From an uncultured Lachnospiraceae bacterium (GTDB lineage: Bacteria > Bacillota > Clostridia > Lachnospirales > Lachnospiraceae): DNA of 32,874 bases. Below the pieces are notes generated by a model. The model ran no database searches. It worked only from the letters and a program-made list of their open reading frames with translations, and was not told the DNA's origin. A program made the translations under genes and the position numbers. The stretch is taken from positions 1 to 32,874 of the forward strand of contig CANRJF010000031.1 in the NCBI GenBank assembly GCA_947630855.1. The letters are read 5' to 3'. This document shows, piece by piece, positions 6,502 to 14,020 of the stretch (the first letter of the stretch is position 1; each line of letters starts with the position of its first letter).

Positions 6502-6981
6502 ATGAGTAAAATATTAGTAGCATATTTCAGTGCAAGCGGGGTAACAAAAAAAGCAGCCGAAAATCTGGCACAGGCTGCAGGGGCTGATTTGTATGAAATT
6601 AGACCTGCCGTGCCTTACACCCGTGCAGATCTTGACTGGATGGATAAAAAATCCCGCAGCAGCGTGGAGATGAATGATAAGTCCAGCCGTCCGGCTATTG
6701 CGGATAGCGATGCTGAAATCTCACGGTATGATACCATCTTCCTGGGATTCCCGATATGGTGGTATGTGGCCCCGGCCATTGTGAATAGTTTTCTGGAAAG
6801 TTATGATTTTTCAGGAAAGAGGATTATATTGTTTGCCACTTCCGGCGGCAGCGGATTCGGGAAAACGGCAGCCGGGTTGAAGGGTTCCGTTGCGGCAGAT
6901 ACAGCCATTGTCGAGGGGAAGATATTGAATGGGGCAAATAGTGTAGATAACTTACGAAAATGGGTAGAAACGATATTGTAA
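6502..6981 (+). CDS. Cytosolic flavodoxin (Flavodoxin_4 type)
   Basis: A 159-residue protein without signal peptide. KILVAYFSASGVTKKAA is the FMN-phosphate loop, PYTRADLDWMDKKSRSSVEMND the family's conserved insert, GFPIWWYVAP the loop packing on the isoalloxazine, and FATSGGSGFGK the second flavin loop. It is likely a low-potential electron carrier or a flavodoxin-type reductase. Start ATG 6502 has GGAGG 9 bases upstream; the upstream TTG at 6487 is part of that site. It is closely related to the lipoprotein at 10857 and the C-terminal domain of the protein at 11594, making a three-member set in one operon. Confidence 0.85.
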   Translation: MSKILVAYFSASGVTKKAAENLAQAAGADLYEIRPAVPYTRADLDWMDKKSRSSVEMNDKSSRPAIADSDAEISRYDTIFLGFPIWWYVAPAIVNSFLESYDFSGKRIILFATSGGSGFGKTAAGLKGSVAADTAIVEGKILNGANSVDNLRKWVETIL

Positions 6982-6995
6982 GGAGAATTTTGAAA

Positions 6996-8006
6996 ATGAA
7001 ATATGTAAAATTAGGGAAATCAGATTTAAAAGTATCCCGCATCTGCATGGGATGCATGGGTTTTGGCAATGCGGCTGCCGGACAGCATAGCTGGACAGTG
7101 GATGAAAATCAGACGAGGGAAATCATAAAACACGGTTTGGAACTTGGCATTAATTTCTATGATACAGCCATTGCCTACCAGAATGGAACCAGTGAGCAGT
7201 TTGTGGGAAAGGCGCTTCGGGATTTTGCGAAGCGTGATGAATATGTGATTGCCACAAAATTTACCCCGCGTACACAGGAGGAGATTGATTCCGGCGTCAG
7301 CGGGCAGCAGCACATTGAAAATTATATCAATAAGAGCCTTGAAAATCTCGGCATGGATTTTGTTGATTTATACATTTACCATATGTGGGATCACCATACC
7401 CCAATGGAGGAGATTATGGAAGGGCTGAATAATGTCGTAAAGGCAGGTAAAGCCCGTTATATTGGAATATCCAACTGTTTTGCCTGGCAGCTTGCCAAGG
7501 CGAATTATTACGCAAGGTCACAGGGATTTGCGGAGTTTGTATCCATCCAGGGGCATTATAACCTGATTGCCCGTGAGGAAGAGCGGGAAATGGCGCCTTT
7601 CTGTTATTCAGAAAATATTGCTATGACGCCATACAGCGCGCTGGCAAGCGGAAGGCTGTCCCGCCATCCCGGCGAAACTTCAAAGCGGATGGAAGAGGAT
7701 TCCTATGCACGGTTCAAATATGATGCTACGGCAGAGGCTGATGGAAAAATAATCAAGCGTGTTGAAGAAATTGCGGAGAAACGCGGCGTTTCCATGACAG
7801 AGGTTTCCCTTGCATGGCTTTTGACGAAGGTGACAAGCCCCGTGGTGGGAGCAACGAAGTTTTCCCATGTGGATGGCGCTGTAAAAGCGGTGGATTTGGA
7901 ACTGACGGAAGATGAGATTAATTATCTGGAGGAACTGTATGTTCCCCATGCCCTTGCGGGTGTTATGGCGCAGAATGGCAAACAAAAAGCAGGAAATGTT
8001 GTATAA
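6996..8006 (+). CDS. Aldo/keto reductase
   Basis: A 336-residue NAD(P)H-dependent aldo/keto reductase with the complete catalytic tetrad: D56 (NFYDTA), Y61 (AYQNG), K88 (VIATKF) and H129 (YIYHMWD). The C-terminal SPVVGATKFSHVDGAVKAV segment is the usual NADPH-binding region. It reduces carbonyls to alcohols in the cytosol; in the bacterial YhdN/IolS-like branch, methylglyoxal, quinones and other aldehydes are common substrates. ATG 6996 has AAGGAG 9 bases upstream. It lies 14 bases after the flavodoxin gene, inside the TetR-linked operon, consistent with a reactive-carbonyl or electrophile response. Substrate not identified. Confidence 0.9.
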   Translation: MKYVKLGKSDLKVSRICMGCMGFGNAAAGQHSWTVDENQTREIIKHGLELGINFYDTAIAYQNGTSEQFVGKALRDFAKRDEYVIATKFTPRTQEEIDSGVSGQQHIENYINKSLENLGMDFVDLYIYHMWDHHTPMEEIMEGLNNVVKAGKARYIGISNCFAWQLAKANYYARSQGFAEFVSIQGHYNLIAREEEREMAPFCYSENIAMTPYSALASGRLSRHPGETSKRMEEDSYARFKYDATAEADGKIIKRVEEIAEKRGVSMTEVSLAWLLTKVTSPVVGATKFSHVDGAVKAVDLELTEDEINYLEELYVPHALAGVMAQNGKQKAGNVV

Positions 8007-8024
8007 ATGAAGGAGGATAAGAAA

Positions 8025-8780
8025 ATGGAGAAAATTGTACAGACAGCAGGAAAAATGCAGCTTGGTGATTTTGCGCCGGAGTTTGCGCATTACAATGATG
8101 ACGTACTGTTCGGGGAGAACTGGAATAATCAGGATATTGACCTGAAGACCCGCTGCATTGTGACGATGGTTGCGCTTATGGCTTCCGGCATTACGGATTC
8201 TTCGCTGGTTTATCATTTAGAAAATGCAAAGGCGCACGGCGTAACGAGGGCTGAGGCTGCGGCAATCATTACCCATGCCGCTTTCTATGTGGGATGGCCG
8301 AAGGGCTGGGCGGTGTTTAGGCTGGCGAAGGACGTGTGGAAAGAGGAAACTGTGGGGGAAGATGCCAAAGCTGCCCATGGGGCGCAGATGGTATTCCCGA
8401 TTGGCGCGCCCAATGACGGCTTTGCGCAGTATTTTACAGGACAAAGTTTCCTTGCCCCCCTTTCCACATCCCAGGTTGGGATTTTTAATGTAACCTTTGA
8501 GCCGGGGTGCCGCAATAACTGGCATATCCACCATGCCGACAAGGGCGGCGGCCAGATTCTGGTCTGTGTTGCAGGGCGTGGGTATTATCAGGAAGAAGGA
8601 AAAGAAGCGCAGGAACTTCATCCGGGGGATGTGGTCAATATTCCGGTCGGCGTAAAGCACTGGCATGGTGCGGCAAAGGATAGCTGGTTCTCCCATCTGG
8701 CTGTTGAGGTTCCCGGCGAGAACGGTTCCAATGAATGGCTGGAGCCTGTTACGGAGGAAATATATTCTTTGCTGAAGTAA
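8025..8780 (+). CDS. Carboxymuconolactone decarboxylase-like protein with C-terminal cupin
   Basis: A 251-residue two-domain protein. Residues ~1-110 resemble the CMD/AhpD fold (YHLENAKAHGVTRAEAAAIITHAAFYVGWPKG) but lack the CXXC of peroxidase-active AhpD. Residues ~130-245 form a cupin with a histidine metal cluster (WHIHHADKG, later IPVGVKHWHG). Such fusions are common next to flavodoxins and AKRs in Clostridia; the reaction is undefined, and decarboxylation or isomerisation is possible. ATG 8025 has AAGGAGG at 8 bases; the in-frame ATG at 8007 precedes that site and is unlikely. Neighbouring genes are 18 and 12 bases away. Confidence 0.85.
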   Translation: MEKIVQTAGKMQLGDFAPEFAHYNDDVLFGENWNNQDIDLKTRCIVTMVALMASGITDSSLVYHLENAKAHGVTRAEAAAIITHAAFYVGWPKGWAVFRLAKDVWKEETVGEDAKAAHGAQMVFPIGAPNDGFAQYFTGQSFLAPLSTSQVGIFNVTFEPGCRNNWHIHHADKGGGQILVCVAGRGYYQEEGKEAQELHPGDVVNIPVGVKHWHGAAKDSWFSHLAVEVPGENGSNEWLEPVTEEIYSLLK

Positions 8781-8792
8781 TGGAGGATGGCG

Positions 8793-9863
8793 ATGAAAAA
8801 ATGGATTTCTTTTTTCTTTTCGGTGCTTTTGCTGCTGGCTATGGCGGGCTGTGGACAAAGCGCAGACAGGACAGAAGCTCAGAAAAGCAGTCCTGATTCA
8901 GAGAATACCGCTTCTGCAGGCCATCAGGAAGAGGCCGCAGATGATACAGCAGGAAGCGAAGAATTACCGCCAGCGGCGGAAGATACAAATATTGGTGAAA
9001 AGACAAGTTCCCCAGTTGTGTATATGACTACCGATATAAGCCCGGAGGGTTTGATGGCAATCTATGAGGCTCTGGGAGCCGAACCGGAGGGAAAGGTTGC
9101 GGTAAAACTTTCCACAGGGGAAGAGGGGAGCAATTATCTGCGCCCGGAACTGATCGGGGATCTGGTACAGGCTTTAGATGCAACAATTGTGGAGTGCAAT
9201 ACTGCCTACGGCGGGCAGCGCGCGAATACGGCGATGCATTATCAGTTGGCAGAAGACCATGGATATACGGCAATCGCGGATGTGGACATTATGGATTCTG
9301 ATGGTTCCATGACGCTTAAAGCAGCCGGAGGCGATAATCTGACGGAGAACTATGTGGGGGCGCATTTTGCCGATTATGATTATTATGTGATACTCTCCCA
9401 TTTCAAAGGCCATGCGATGGCTGGATATGGCGGCGCGATTAAGAATATCTCCATAGGCATTGCGTCGTCAGAAGGAAAAAGCCATATCCATACAGGCGGA
9501 AAAGGCGGCAGTATGTGGAGCGCGGATCAGGATTCTTTTCTGGAATCCATGGCGGAAGCCGGAAAATCTGTAACAGACTATCTGGACGGGAATATTCTGT
9601 ACATCAATGTAATGAACAGGCTCTCCGTGGATTGTGATTGTGATGGGAGCCCATCGGAACCCGATATGCATGACATAGGTATTCTGGCTTCTTTTGACCC
9701 GGTGGCAGTGGATCAGGCTTGTATTGACCTTGTATATAGCGCTGAGGATGGGGCGTCTTTGGTAGACCGGATTGAATCGAGAAACGGGCTCCATACGTTA
9801 GAGCAGGCGGAAAAAATCGGGCTTGGCAGCAGGGCGTATCAGTTGGTTTCTATTGACAAATAG
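8793..9863 (+). CDS. DUF362 domain lipoprotein
   Basis: A 356-residue protein with a lipoprotein signal (hydrophobic core then LAMAGC, lipidated C20), so it is anchored outside the membrane. A low-complexity acidic/serine linker (residues ~22-65) precedes a DUF362 domain: AVKLSTGEEGSNYLRPELI, CNTAYGG, the SHFKGHAMAGYGGAIKNISIG core, and VDCDCDGSPSEPDMHDIGI, where the paired cysteines may bind metal. DUF362 domains elsewhere accompany ferredoxin modules; none is attached here. ATG 8793 is chosen because GGAGG is 6 bases away; the ATG at 8787 abuts the site. Role unknown; an extracytoplasmic redox or metal function fits the operon. Confidence 0.8.
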   Translation: MKKWISFFFSVLLLLAMAGCGQSADRTEAQKSSPDSENTASAGHQEEAADDTAGSEELPPAAEDTNIGEKTSSPVVYMTTDISPEGLMAIYEALGAEPEGKVAVKLSTGEEGSNYLRPELIGDLVQALDATIVECNTAYGGQRANTAMHYQLAEDHGYTAIADVDIMDSDGSMTLKAAGGDNLTENYVGAHFADYDYYVILSHFKGHAMAGYGGAIKNISIGIASSEGKSHIHTGGKGGSMWSADQDSFLESMAEAGKSVTDYLDGNILYINVMNRLSVDCDCDGSPSEPDMHDIGILASFDPVAVDQACIDLVYSAEDGASLVDRIESRNGLHTLEQAEKIGLGSRAYQLVSIDK

Positions 9864-9880
9864 AGGAAAGGCGGCTGCGT

Positions 9881-10786
9881 ATGTTGGATGTGCTGCGCCG
9901 GGAATCTGTTTATATCTGGTACTATTTCAGTATCCAGCTTGAACAGATTTTCAGATACTGGATATTTGGAATGGTGATTGGTTCCGTCATATCCGTTTTT
10001 GCAAAAGATAAAATACATAAGTTGTTTGACGGTATGCGGGATAAAAAGCTGGGGCTGTTTGGCATTATCCCGGCCTGCATACTGGGTATCCTTTCTCCTT
10101 TATGTATGTATGGGACGATTCCCATTGCCGCTTCTTTTTCGGAAAAAGGTATGCGGGATGACTGGCTGGCTGCTTTTATGATGGCTTCTGTCCTTCTGAA
10201 TCCGCAGCTTATGATTTACAGTGGGGCGCTTGGAGGGACGGCGCTCATCATCCGTCTGGCATCCTGCTTTCTGTGCGGTGCGGCAGCGGGGCTTCTGGTA
10301 TTTTTCTGTTTCAGAGGGAAACAGTTCTTCAATTTTTCCGGTTTTGCCGCCCCGCATAGCCGGGACACTGACCCGAACCCGGCATTACGCCTGTTAAAGA
10401 ATTTCGGGCGGAATGTGAGAGCAACCGGGCCGATGTTTCTGCTGGGTGTGCTGTTGTCTGCGTTATTCCAGCGGTATGTTCCTGCCGATACTTTTGCGGA
10501 ATTTTTCGGGAAAAATAATGAGGGCTTTGGCGTGCTCATGGCGGCAACGGTAGGTGTTCCTCTTTATGCCTGCGGAGGGGGAACGATCCCTCTCCTTTTG
10601 CAGTGGCTTTCGGATGGGATGAGTATGGGAAGTGCTGCGGCGTTTATGATTACCGGCCCGGCAACAAAGATTACAAATCTTGGAGCGGTGAAGATTGTTC
10701 TTGGCATGAAGCATTTTATCTTTTATTTATCCTTTGTGATGTTTTTTTCCCTGCTTTTTGGGATGCTGGTAAATTTGGTTATATGA
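9881..10786 (+). CDS. ArsP/DUF318-type permease
   Basis: A 301-residue membrane protein with about eight helices in two related halves. Duplicated signature segments include GILSPLCMYGTIPIA in the first half and GVPLYACGGGTIPLL in the second, plus TGPATKITNLGAVK. This is the PF03773 permease family, which includes ArsP (organoarsenical efflux) and predicted copper/zinc effluxers. Cysteines sit in both signature loops (PLC and YAC), which would suit a thiophilic metal or metalloid. It lies 17 bases after the DUF362 gene in the operon. No arsR, arsM or metal-chaperone gene is nearby, so the substrate is open. Confidence 0.75.
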   Translation: MLDVLRRESVYIWYYFSIQLEQIFRYWIFGMVIGSVISVFAKDKIHKLFDGMRDKKLGLFGIIPACILGILSPLCMYGTIPIAASFSEKGMRDDWLAAFMMASVLLNPQLMIYSGALGGTALIIRLASCFLCGAAAGLLVFFCFRGKQFFNFSGFAAPHSRDTDPNPALRLLKNFGRNVRATGPMFLLGVLLSALFQRYVPADTFAEFFGKNNEGFGVLMAATVGVPLYACGGGTIPLLLQWLSDGMSMGSAAAFMITGPATKITNLGAVKIVLGMKHFIFYLSFVMFFSLLFGMLVNLVI

Positions 10787-10856
10787 AAAATATGATGAAA
10801 GCGTCACAAGGTATTTTGACGTTTGTATCCAAATATAAAATTTCAGGAGGTTTTGT

Positions 10857-11597
10857 ATGATGAAAAAATTTCAGAAAGTGATTGGATTTATGTGTATGAT
10901 AGCAATGTTAGTTTGTTTTACAGCTTGCGGCTCTTCCAGCGACAACCAGAAAACAGACGAGAAATCTGATACGCCGGAAACGACAGTTTCACAGCAGGAG
11001 GAAACGGATGAGAGCCCGGATGCCGGGGCTGGGGAGTCCACCGGGGAACAGGATGTCCCTGTGGCAGAGCCGGCAGATACAGAAGAAACGGAGGAAGAAA
11101 ATAGCAAGGTGCTGGTGGCTTATTTCTCTGCAACTGGAACAACAAAGACATTAGCTGAGTATGCCGCAGATGCCATGGGGGCAGATCTGTACGAGATCGT
11201 GCCGGAGGAACCGTATACAGACGATGATTTGAATTATAGTGACCGTAATACAAGGGCGACGGTAGAGCAGAATGACAAAAATGCCCGGCCTGCCATTTCC
11301 GGCAGTGTGGAAAATATGGAGCAGTATGAGATCGTGTTTCTTGCTTTCCCAATCTGGTGGGGCGAGGAACCCCGCATTATGGATACTTTTGTGGAAGCCT
11401 ATGACTTCTCCGGAAAAACGGTTGTTCCGTTCTGTACATCCGGCGGCAGCGGGATTGGCTCCAGTGGGAAAAATATGCAGAGCTTAAGCACAGGTGACGC
11501 TACATGGCTGGACGGCGAGCGTTTAGGCAGTTCATCTTCCCGTGAGGATATAGTAAATTGGATTAATGGTCTTGGACTGGATGTGGAGGCAAAGTGA
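10857..11597 (+). CDS. Flavodoxin lipoprotein
   Basis: A 246-residue protein with a lipoprotein signal peptide (CFTAC, lipidated C24), a ~55-residue acidic, Ser/Thr/Glu-rich linker, and then a complete Flavodoxin_4 domain from residue ~83: KVLVAYFSATGTTKTLA, DRNTRATVEQND, AFPIWWGEEP, FCTSGGSGIG. Flavodoxins are normally cytosolic. Here export by Sec and membrane anchoring place FMN chemistry on the outer face, as in the flavoprotein lipoproteins used for extracellular electron transfer, although those bind FMN covalently. ATG 10857 has GGAGG 6 bases upstream. Its stop overlaps the GTG start of the large fusion protein by 4 bases, so the two are coupled. Confidence 0.85.
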   Translation: MMKKFQKVIGFMCMIAMLVCFTACGSSSDNQKTDEKSDTPETTVSQQEETDESPDAGAGESTGEQDVPVAEPADTEETEEENSKVLVAYFSATGTTKTLAEYAADAMGADLYEIVPEEPYTDDDLNYSDRNTRATVEQNDKNARPAISGSVENMEQYEIVFLAFPIWWGEEPRIMDTFVEAYDFSGKTVVPFCTSGGSGIGSSGKNMQSLSTGDATWLDGERLGSSSSREDIVNWINGLGLDVEAK

Positions 11598-13795
11598 AAC
11601 ATAAAGCATTTATTAAAAGAATCATTGATGCGGTAATGCTCTTTTTGCTTCCGGTGCTTATGGCAGAAATTTTGACGGGACAACAGGCACATGAATGGCT
11701 TGGAACAGGCATGGTGTTATTGTTTATTCTGCACCATATCCTTAACTTTGGCTGGATGCGGAATCTGTTTAAGGGAATGTATTCCCCCCTTCGGTGCGCG
11801 GGGACAGCCCTTAATATCTTATTGCTTTTTGATTTTTTGGCTTTGGCATCCAGCGGCATTATGATGAGCGGCTTTGTCTTTGAATGGCTGCCTTTTTCGG
11901 GAGGGATGATAACTGCCCGCACGTTACACTTATTTGCTTCCCATTGGGGACTTATTTTGATGTCCCTGCATACCGGAATGCATTGGAAATTCGTTTTGGA
12001 TATGTGTAAAAGGAAACTGCCGGAGATAAAATCAGAGGATGTGTTTCTTTGGCTGCTGCGGGGAGTCGCTTTTGGAATCGTACTGTTTGGCATCTACGCC
12101 TTTGTGCAGCAGAAAATGACGGACTATCTTTTTATGGGGACACATTTTGTCTTTTTTGATGAAACAAAATCCGTGTTTCTGTTTTATGCGGAAGTGGCTG
12201 CTATGATTGGTATGTTTATTGTGGCAGGGCACTACTTCGGGATGATTTTACAAAAATGGAGGTGTGGTGAAATGGGAAGAAAGATTGCAAAGGTTTTGGC
12301 ATTTTGTATTCCGGTTGCTGTGATTGCCGTTGTAATTTTTTCCTTAAATCATGGCGGCAGTAAGCCGGGAGATACATGGGGTGAAGGCTCTCCGTCTCAG
12401 GAAGAAAATACAGAAAGCAGGAATCCGACGCAGGAAGAAACTGCACAATCGCAAACGGGAAGTCCTGCGGTGCGGACAGATATAGAGGATGGATTTATTT
12501 TGATTTCAGGCGGTACGTTTGAAATGGGAAGTCCGAATGAGGAAGCATGGCGGAGTGATGATGAAACGCTGCATACCGTAACGGTAAATGATTTTTATAT
12601 CAGCCCGTATGAGCTGACGCAAAAAGAATATCAGGACATCTGCGGAGAAAATCCCAGCAATTTTGTGGGCGATGACCTTCCGGTAGAAAATATCTCATGG
12701 CTGGATGCCGCCTCCTATTGTAATGCAAAAAGTGAAAGGGACGGGCTGACTCCGGTATATGTAATCGAGGGTGAAAATGTATCATGGGACCGCGATGCGG
12801 ACGGATACCGTCTGCCCACAGAGGCGGAATGGGAATATGCCTGCCGTGCGGGGACAGTAACCCCGTTCAATACGGAAACTTCAATCAGTGCGGAGGAAGC
12901 AAATTATTACGGACATTACCCTTATATGATTGAAGAAAATTATTTTTCCCAGGGAAATCTGGATACGAAACCTGGTGAATACCGGCAGACAACGGTGGCG
13001 GTGGACAGTTTTTCGCCCAATGGATACGGGCTTTATAATATGCACGGGAATGTCAGCGAATGGGTATGGGATACCTATGGCAGTTATGGTGCAGATGGGG
13101 AAACCAATCCCACCGGAGCAGAAAGCGGAAACCGGAAGGTATACCGGGGCGGAGGATGGAATGATTTTGCTAAAAATATGCGTTCCGCTTACCGTGGGAC
13201 ATTGGAGGCGGATGCTGCCAGTTTTAATTTAGGGCTTCGTCTGGTGCGTGGGGCTGTTGCTGGGGGAAATGGGATAGTACAGTCAGCTCAGACAGATAAG
13301 AGGACGGAAGGAAACGGCAGGATTTTGATTGCATATTTTTCATGGGGTGGCAATACGAGGGGTGTTGCAGAGGAAATACAGGCACAGACGGGTGCTGATT
13401 TGTTTGAGATTACCTGTGTGGAACCTTATTCTAATGATTACAATACGGTGCTTGAGGAAGCGCAGCGGGATCAGAATGCACAGGCCCGCCCAAAGCTTGC
13501 AGAACATGTGGAGAATATGGACGAGTACGACATTGTGGTGATCGGATATCCCAACTGGTGGGCATCTATCCCTATGCCGATAGCTTCTTTTTTGGAAGAG
13601 TATGATTTTTCCGGGAAATTGATTCTGCCGTTTTGCAGTCACGGCGGCGGTCGTTTTGGTCAGAGCCTTACAGCGATAGCAAAGCTGGCACCGAATGCTG
13701 AACTTGGCGAGGGGTTGTCTGTACATTATTCTGGTGGGAGTGAGCTGCCGGGTGATGTAGAAGAGTGGCTGAAAGCAAATAACCTTATTCAATAA
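11594..13795 (+). CDS. Fusion: DUF4405-like heme membrane domain + SUMF1 fold + flavodoxin
   Basis: A 733-residue three-part protein starting at GTG 11594 (GGAGG 4 bases upstream). Residues 1-250 contain seven hydrophobic segments with histidines within or beside helices (H47, H48, H112, H117, H126, H130, H213); the first part resembles DUF4405, a cytochrome b-like family. Positive charges (KHK, RNLFK, KRK, QKWR, GRK) alternate so that the N-terminus is inside and everything after residue 250 is outside. After an acidic linker (255-298), residues 299-552 form a SUMF1/formylglycine-generating-enzyme fold (ISGGTFEMGS, RLPTEAEWEYACRAG, MHGNVSEW, RGGGWND) but lack its catalytic cysteine pair. Residues 575-733 are a flavodoxin. 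It is last in the operon and may pass electrons between membrane heme and external FMN. Confidence 0.8.
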   Translation: MKHKAFIKRIIDAVMLFLLPVLMAEILTGQQAHEWLGTGMVLLFILHHILNFGWMRNLFKGMYSPLRCAGTALNILLLFDFLALASSGIMMSGFVFEWLPFSGGMITARTLHLFASHWGLILMSLHTGMHWKFVLDMCKRKLPEIKSEDVFLWLLRGVAFGIVLFGIYAFVQQKMTDYLFMGTHFVFFDETKSVFLFYAEVAAMIGMFIVAGHYFGMILQKWRCGEMGRKIAKVLAFCIPVAVIAVVIFSLNHGGSKPGDTWGEGSPSQEENTESRNPTQEETAQSQTGSPAVRTDIEDGFILISGGTFEMGSPNEEAWRSDDETLHTVTVNDFYISPYELTQKEYQDICGENPSNFVGDDLPVENISWLDAASYCNAKSERDGLTPVYVIEGENVSWDRDADGYRLPTEAEWEYACRAGTVTPFNTETSISAEEANYYGHYPYMIEENYFSQGNLDTKPGEYRQTTVAVDSFSPNGYGLYNMHGNVSEWVWDTYGSYGADGETNPTGAESGNRKVYRGGGWNDFAKNMRSAYRGTLEADAASFNLGLRLVRGAVAGGNGIVQSAQTDKRTEGNGRILIAYFSWGGNTRGVAEEIQAQTGADLFEITCVEPYSNDYNTVLEEAQRDQNAQARPKLAEHVENMDEYDIVVIGYPNWWASIPMPIASFLEEYDFSGKLILPFCSHGGGRFGQSLTAIAKLAPNAELGEGLSVHYSGGSELPGDVEEWLKANNLIQ

Positions 13796-13858
13796 AACAT
13801 TTGGTTTTGATACTGCGAAATGGTTGTAGTTTTCTTGAAATTTTCCCCTTATGCAAAC

Positions 13859-13916
13859 GGGCTTTAACCTGCACAGGCAGGCTAAAGCCCAAAACCAATA
13901 TGGGCGTTACCGCCCA
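13859..13916. terminator. Tandem hairpins between convergent genes
   Basis: GGGCTTTA-A-CCTG pairs with CAGG-C-TAAAGCCC (13859-13890), followed by a second stem TGGGCG/CGCCCA (13901-13916). No long T-run follows on either strand, so these may terminate weakly or be a small repeat. They lie in the 225-base gap between the redox operon (plus) and the AAA gene (minus). Nothing else is seen in this gap. Confidence 0.5.
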
Positions 13917-14020
13917 CACTGAAGAATAAATTTTGAAAAAGTTTTGGTAAAACTATGAAACTTGTTGTTTAAGGCGTTAGAATAAGATTCAGGCGCAGAA
14001 ACGCCGTTGGAAAAACGGGA

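Noticed and set aside
8217-8858. A 213-codon minus-strand open frame opposite the CMD-cupin gene
   Set aside because: The plus-strand gene has clear family motifs, codon use and ribosome site; the antisense frame has none and is a by-product of GC-rich third positions.
10787-10856. An internal promoter before the flavodoxin lipoprotein (TTGACG and TATAAA)
   Set aside because: The two hexamers are about 12 bases apart, too close for a functional promoter.
12485-13255. Calling the SUMF1 region an active formylglycine-generating enzyme
   Set aside because: The conserved cysteine pair before the NLG[FL]R segment is absent, and no sulfatase gene lies in the window.
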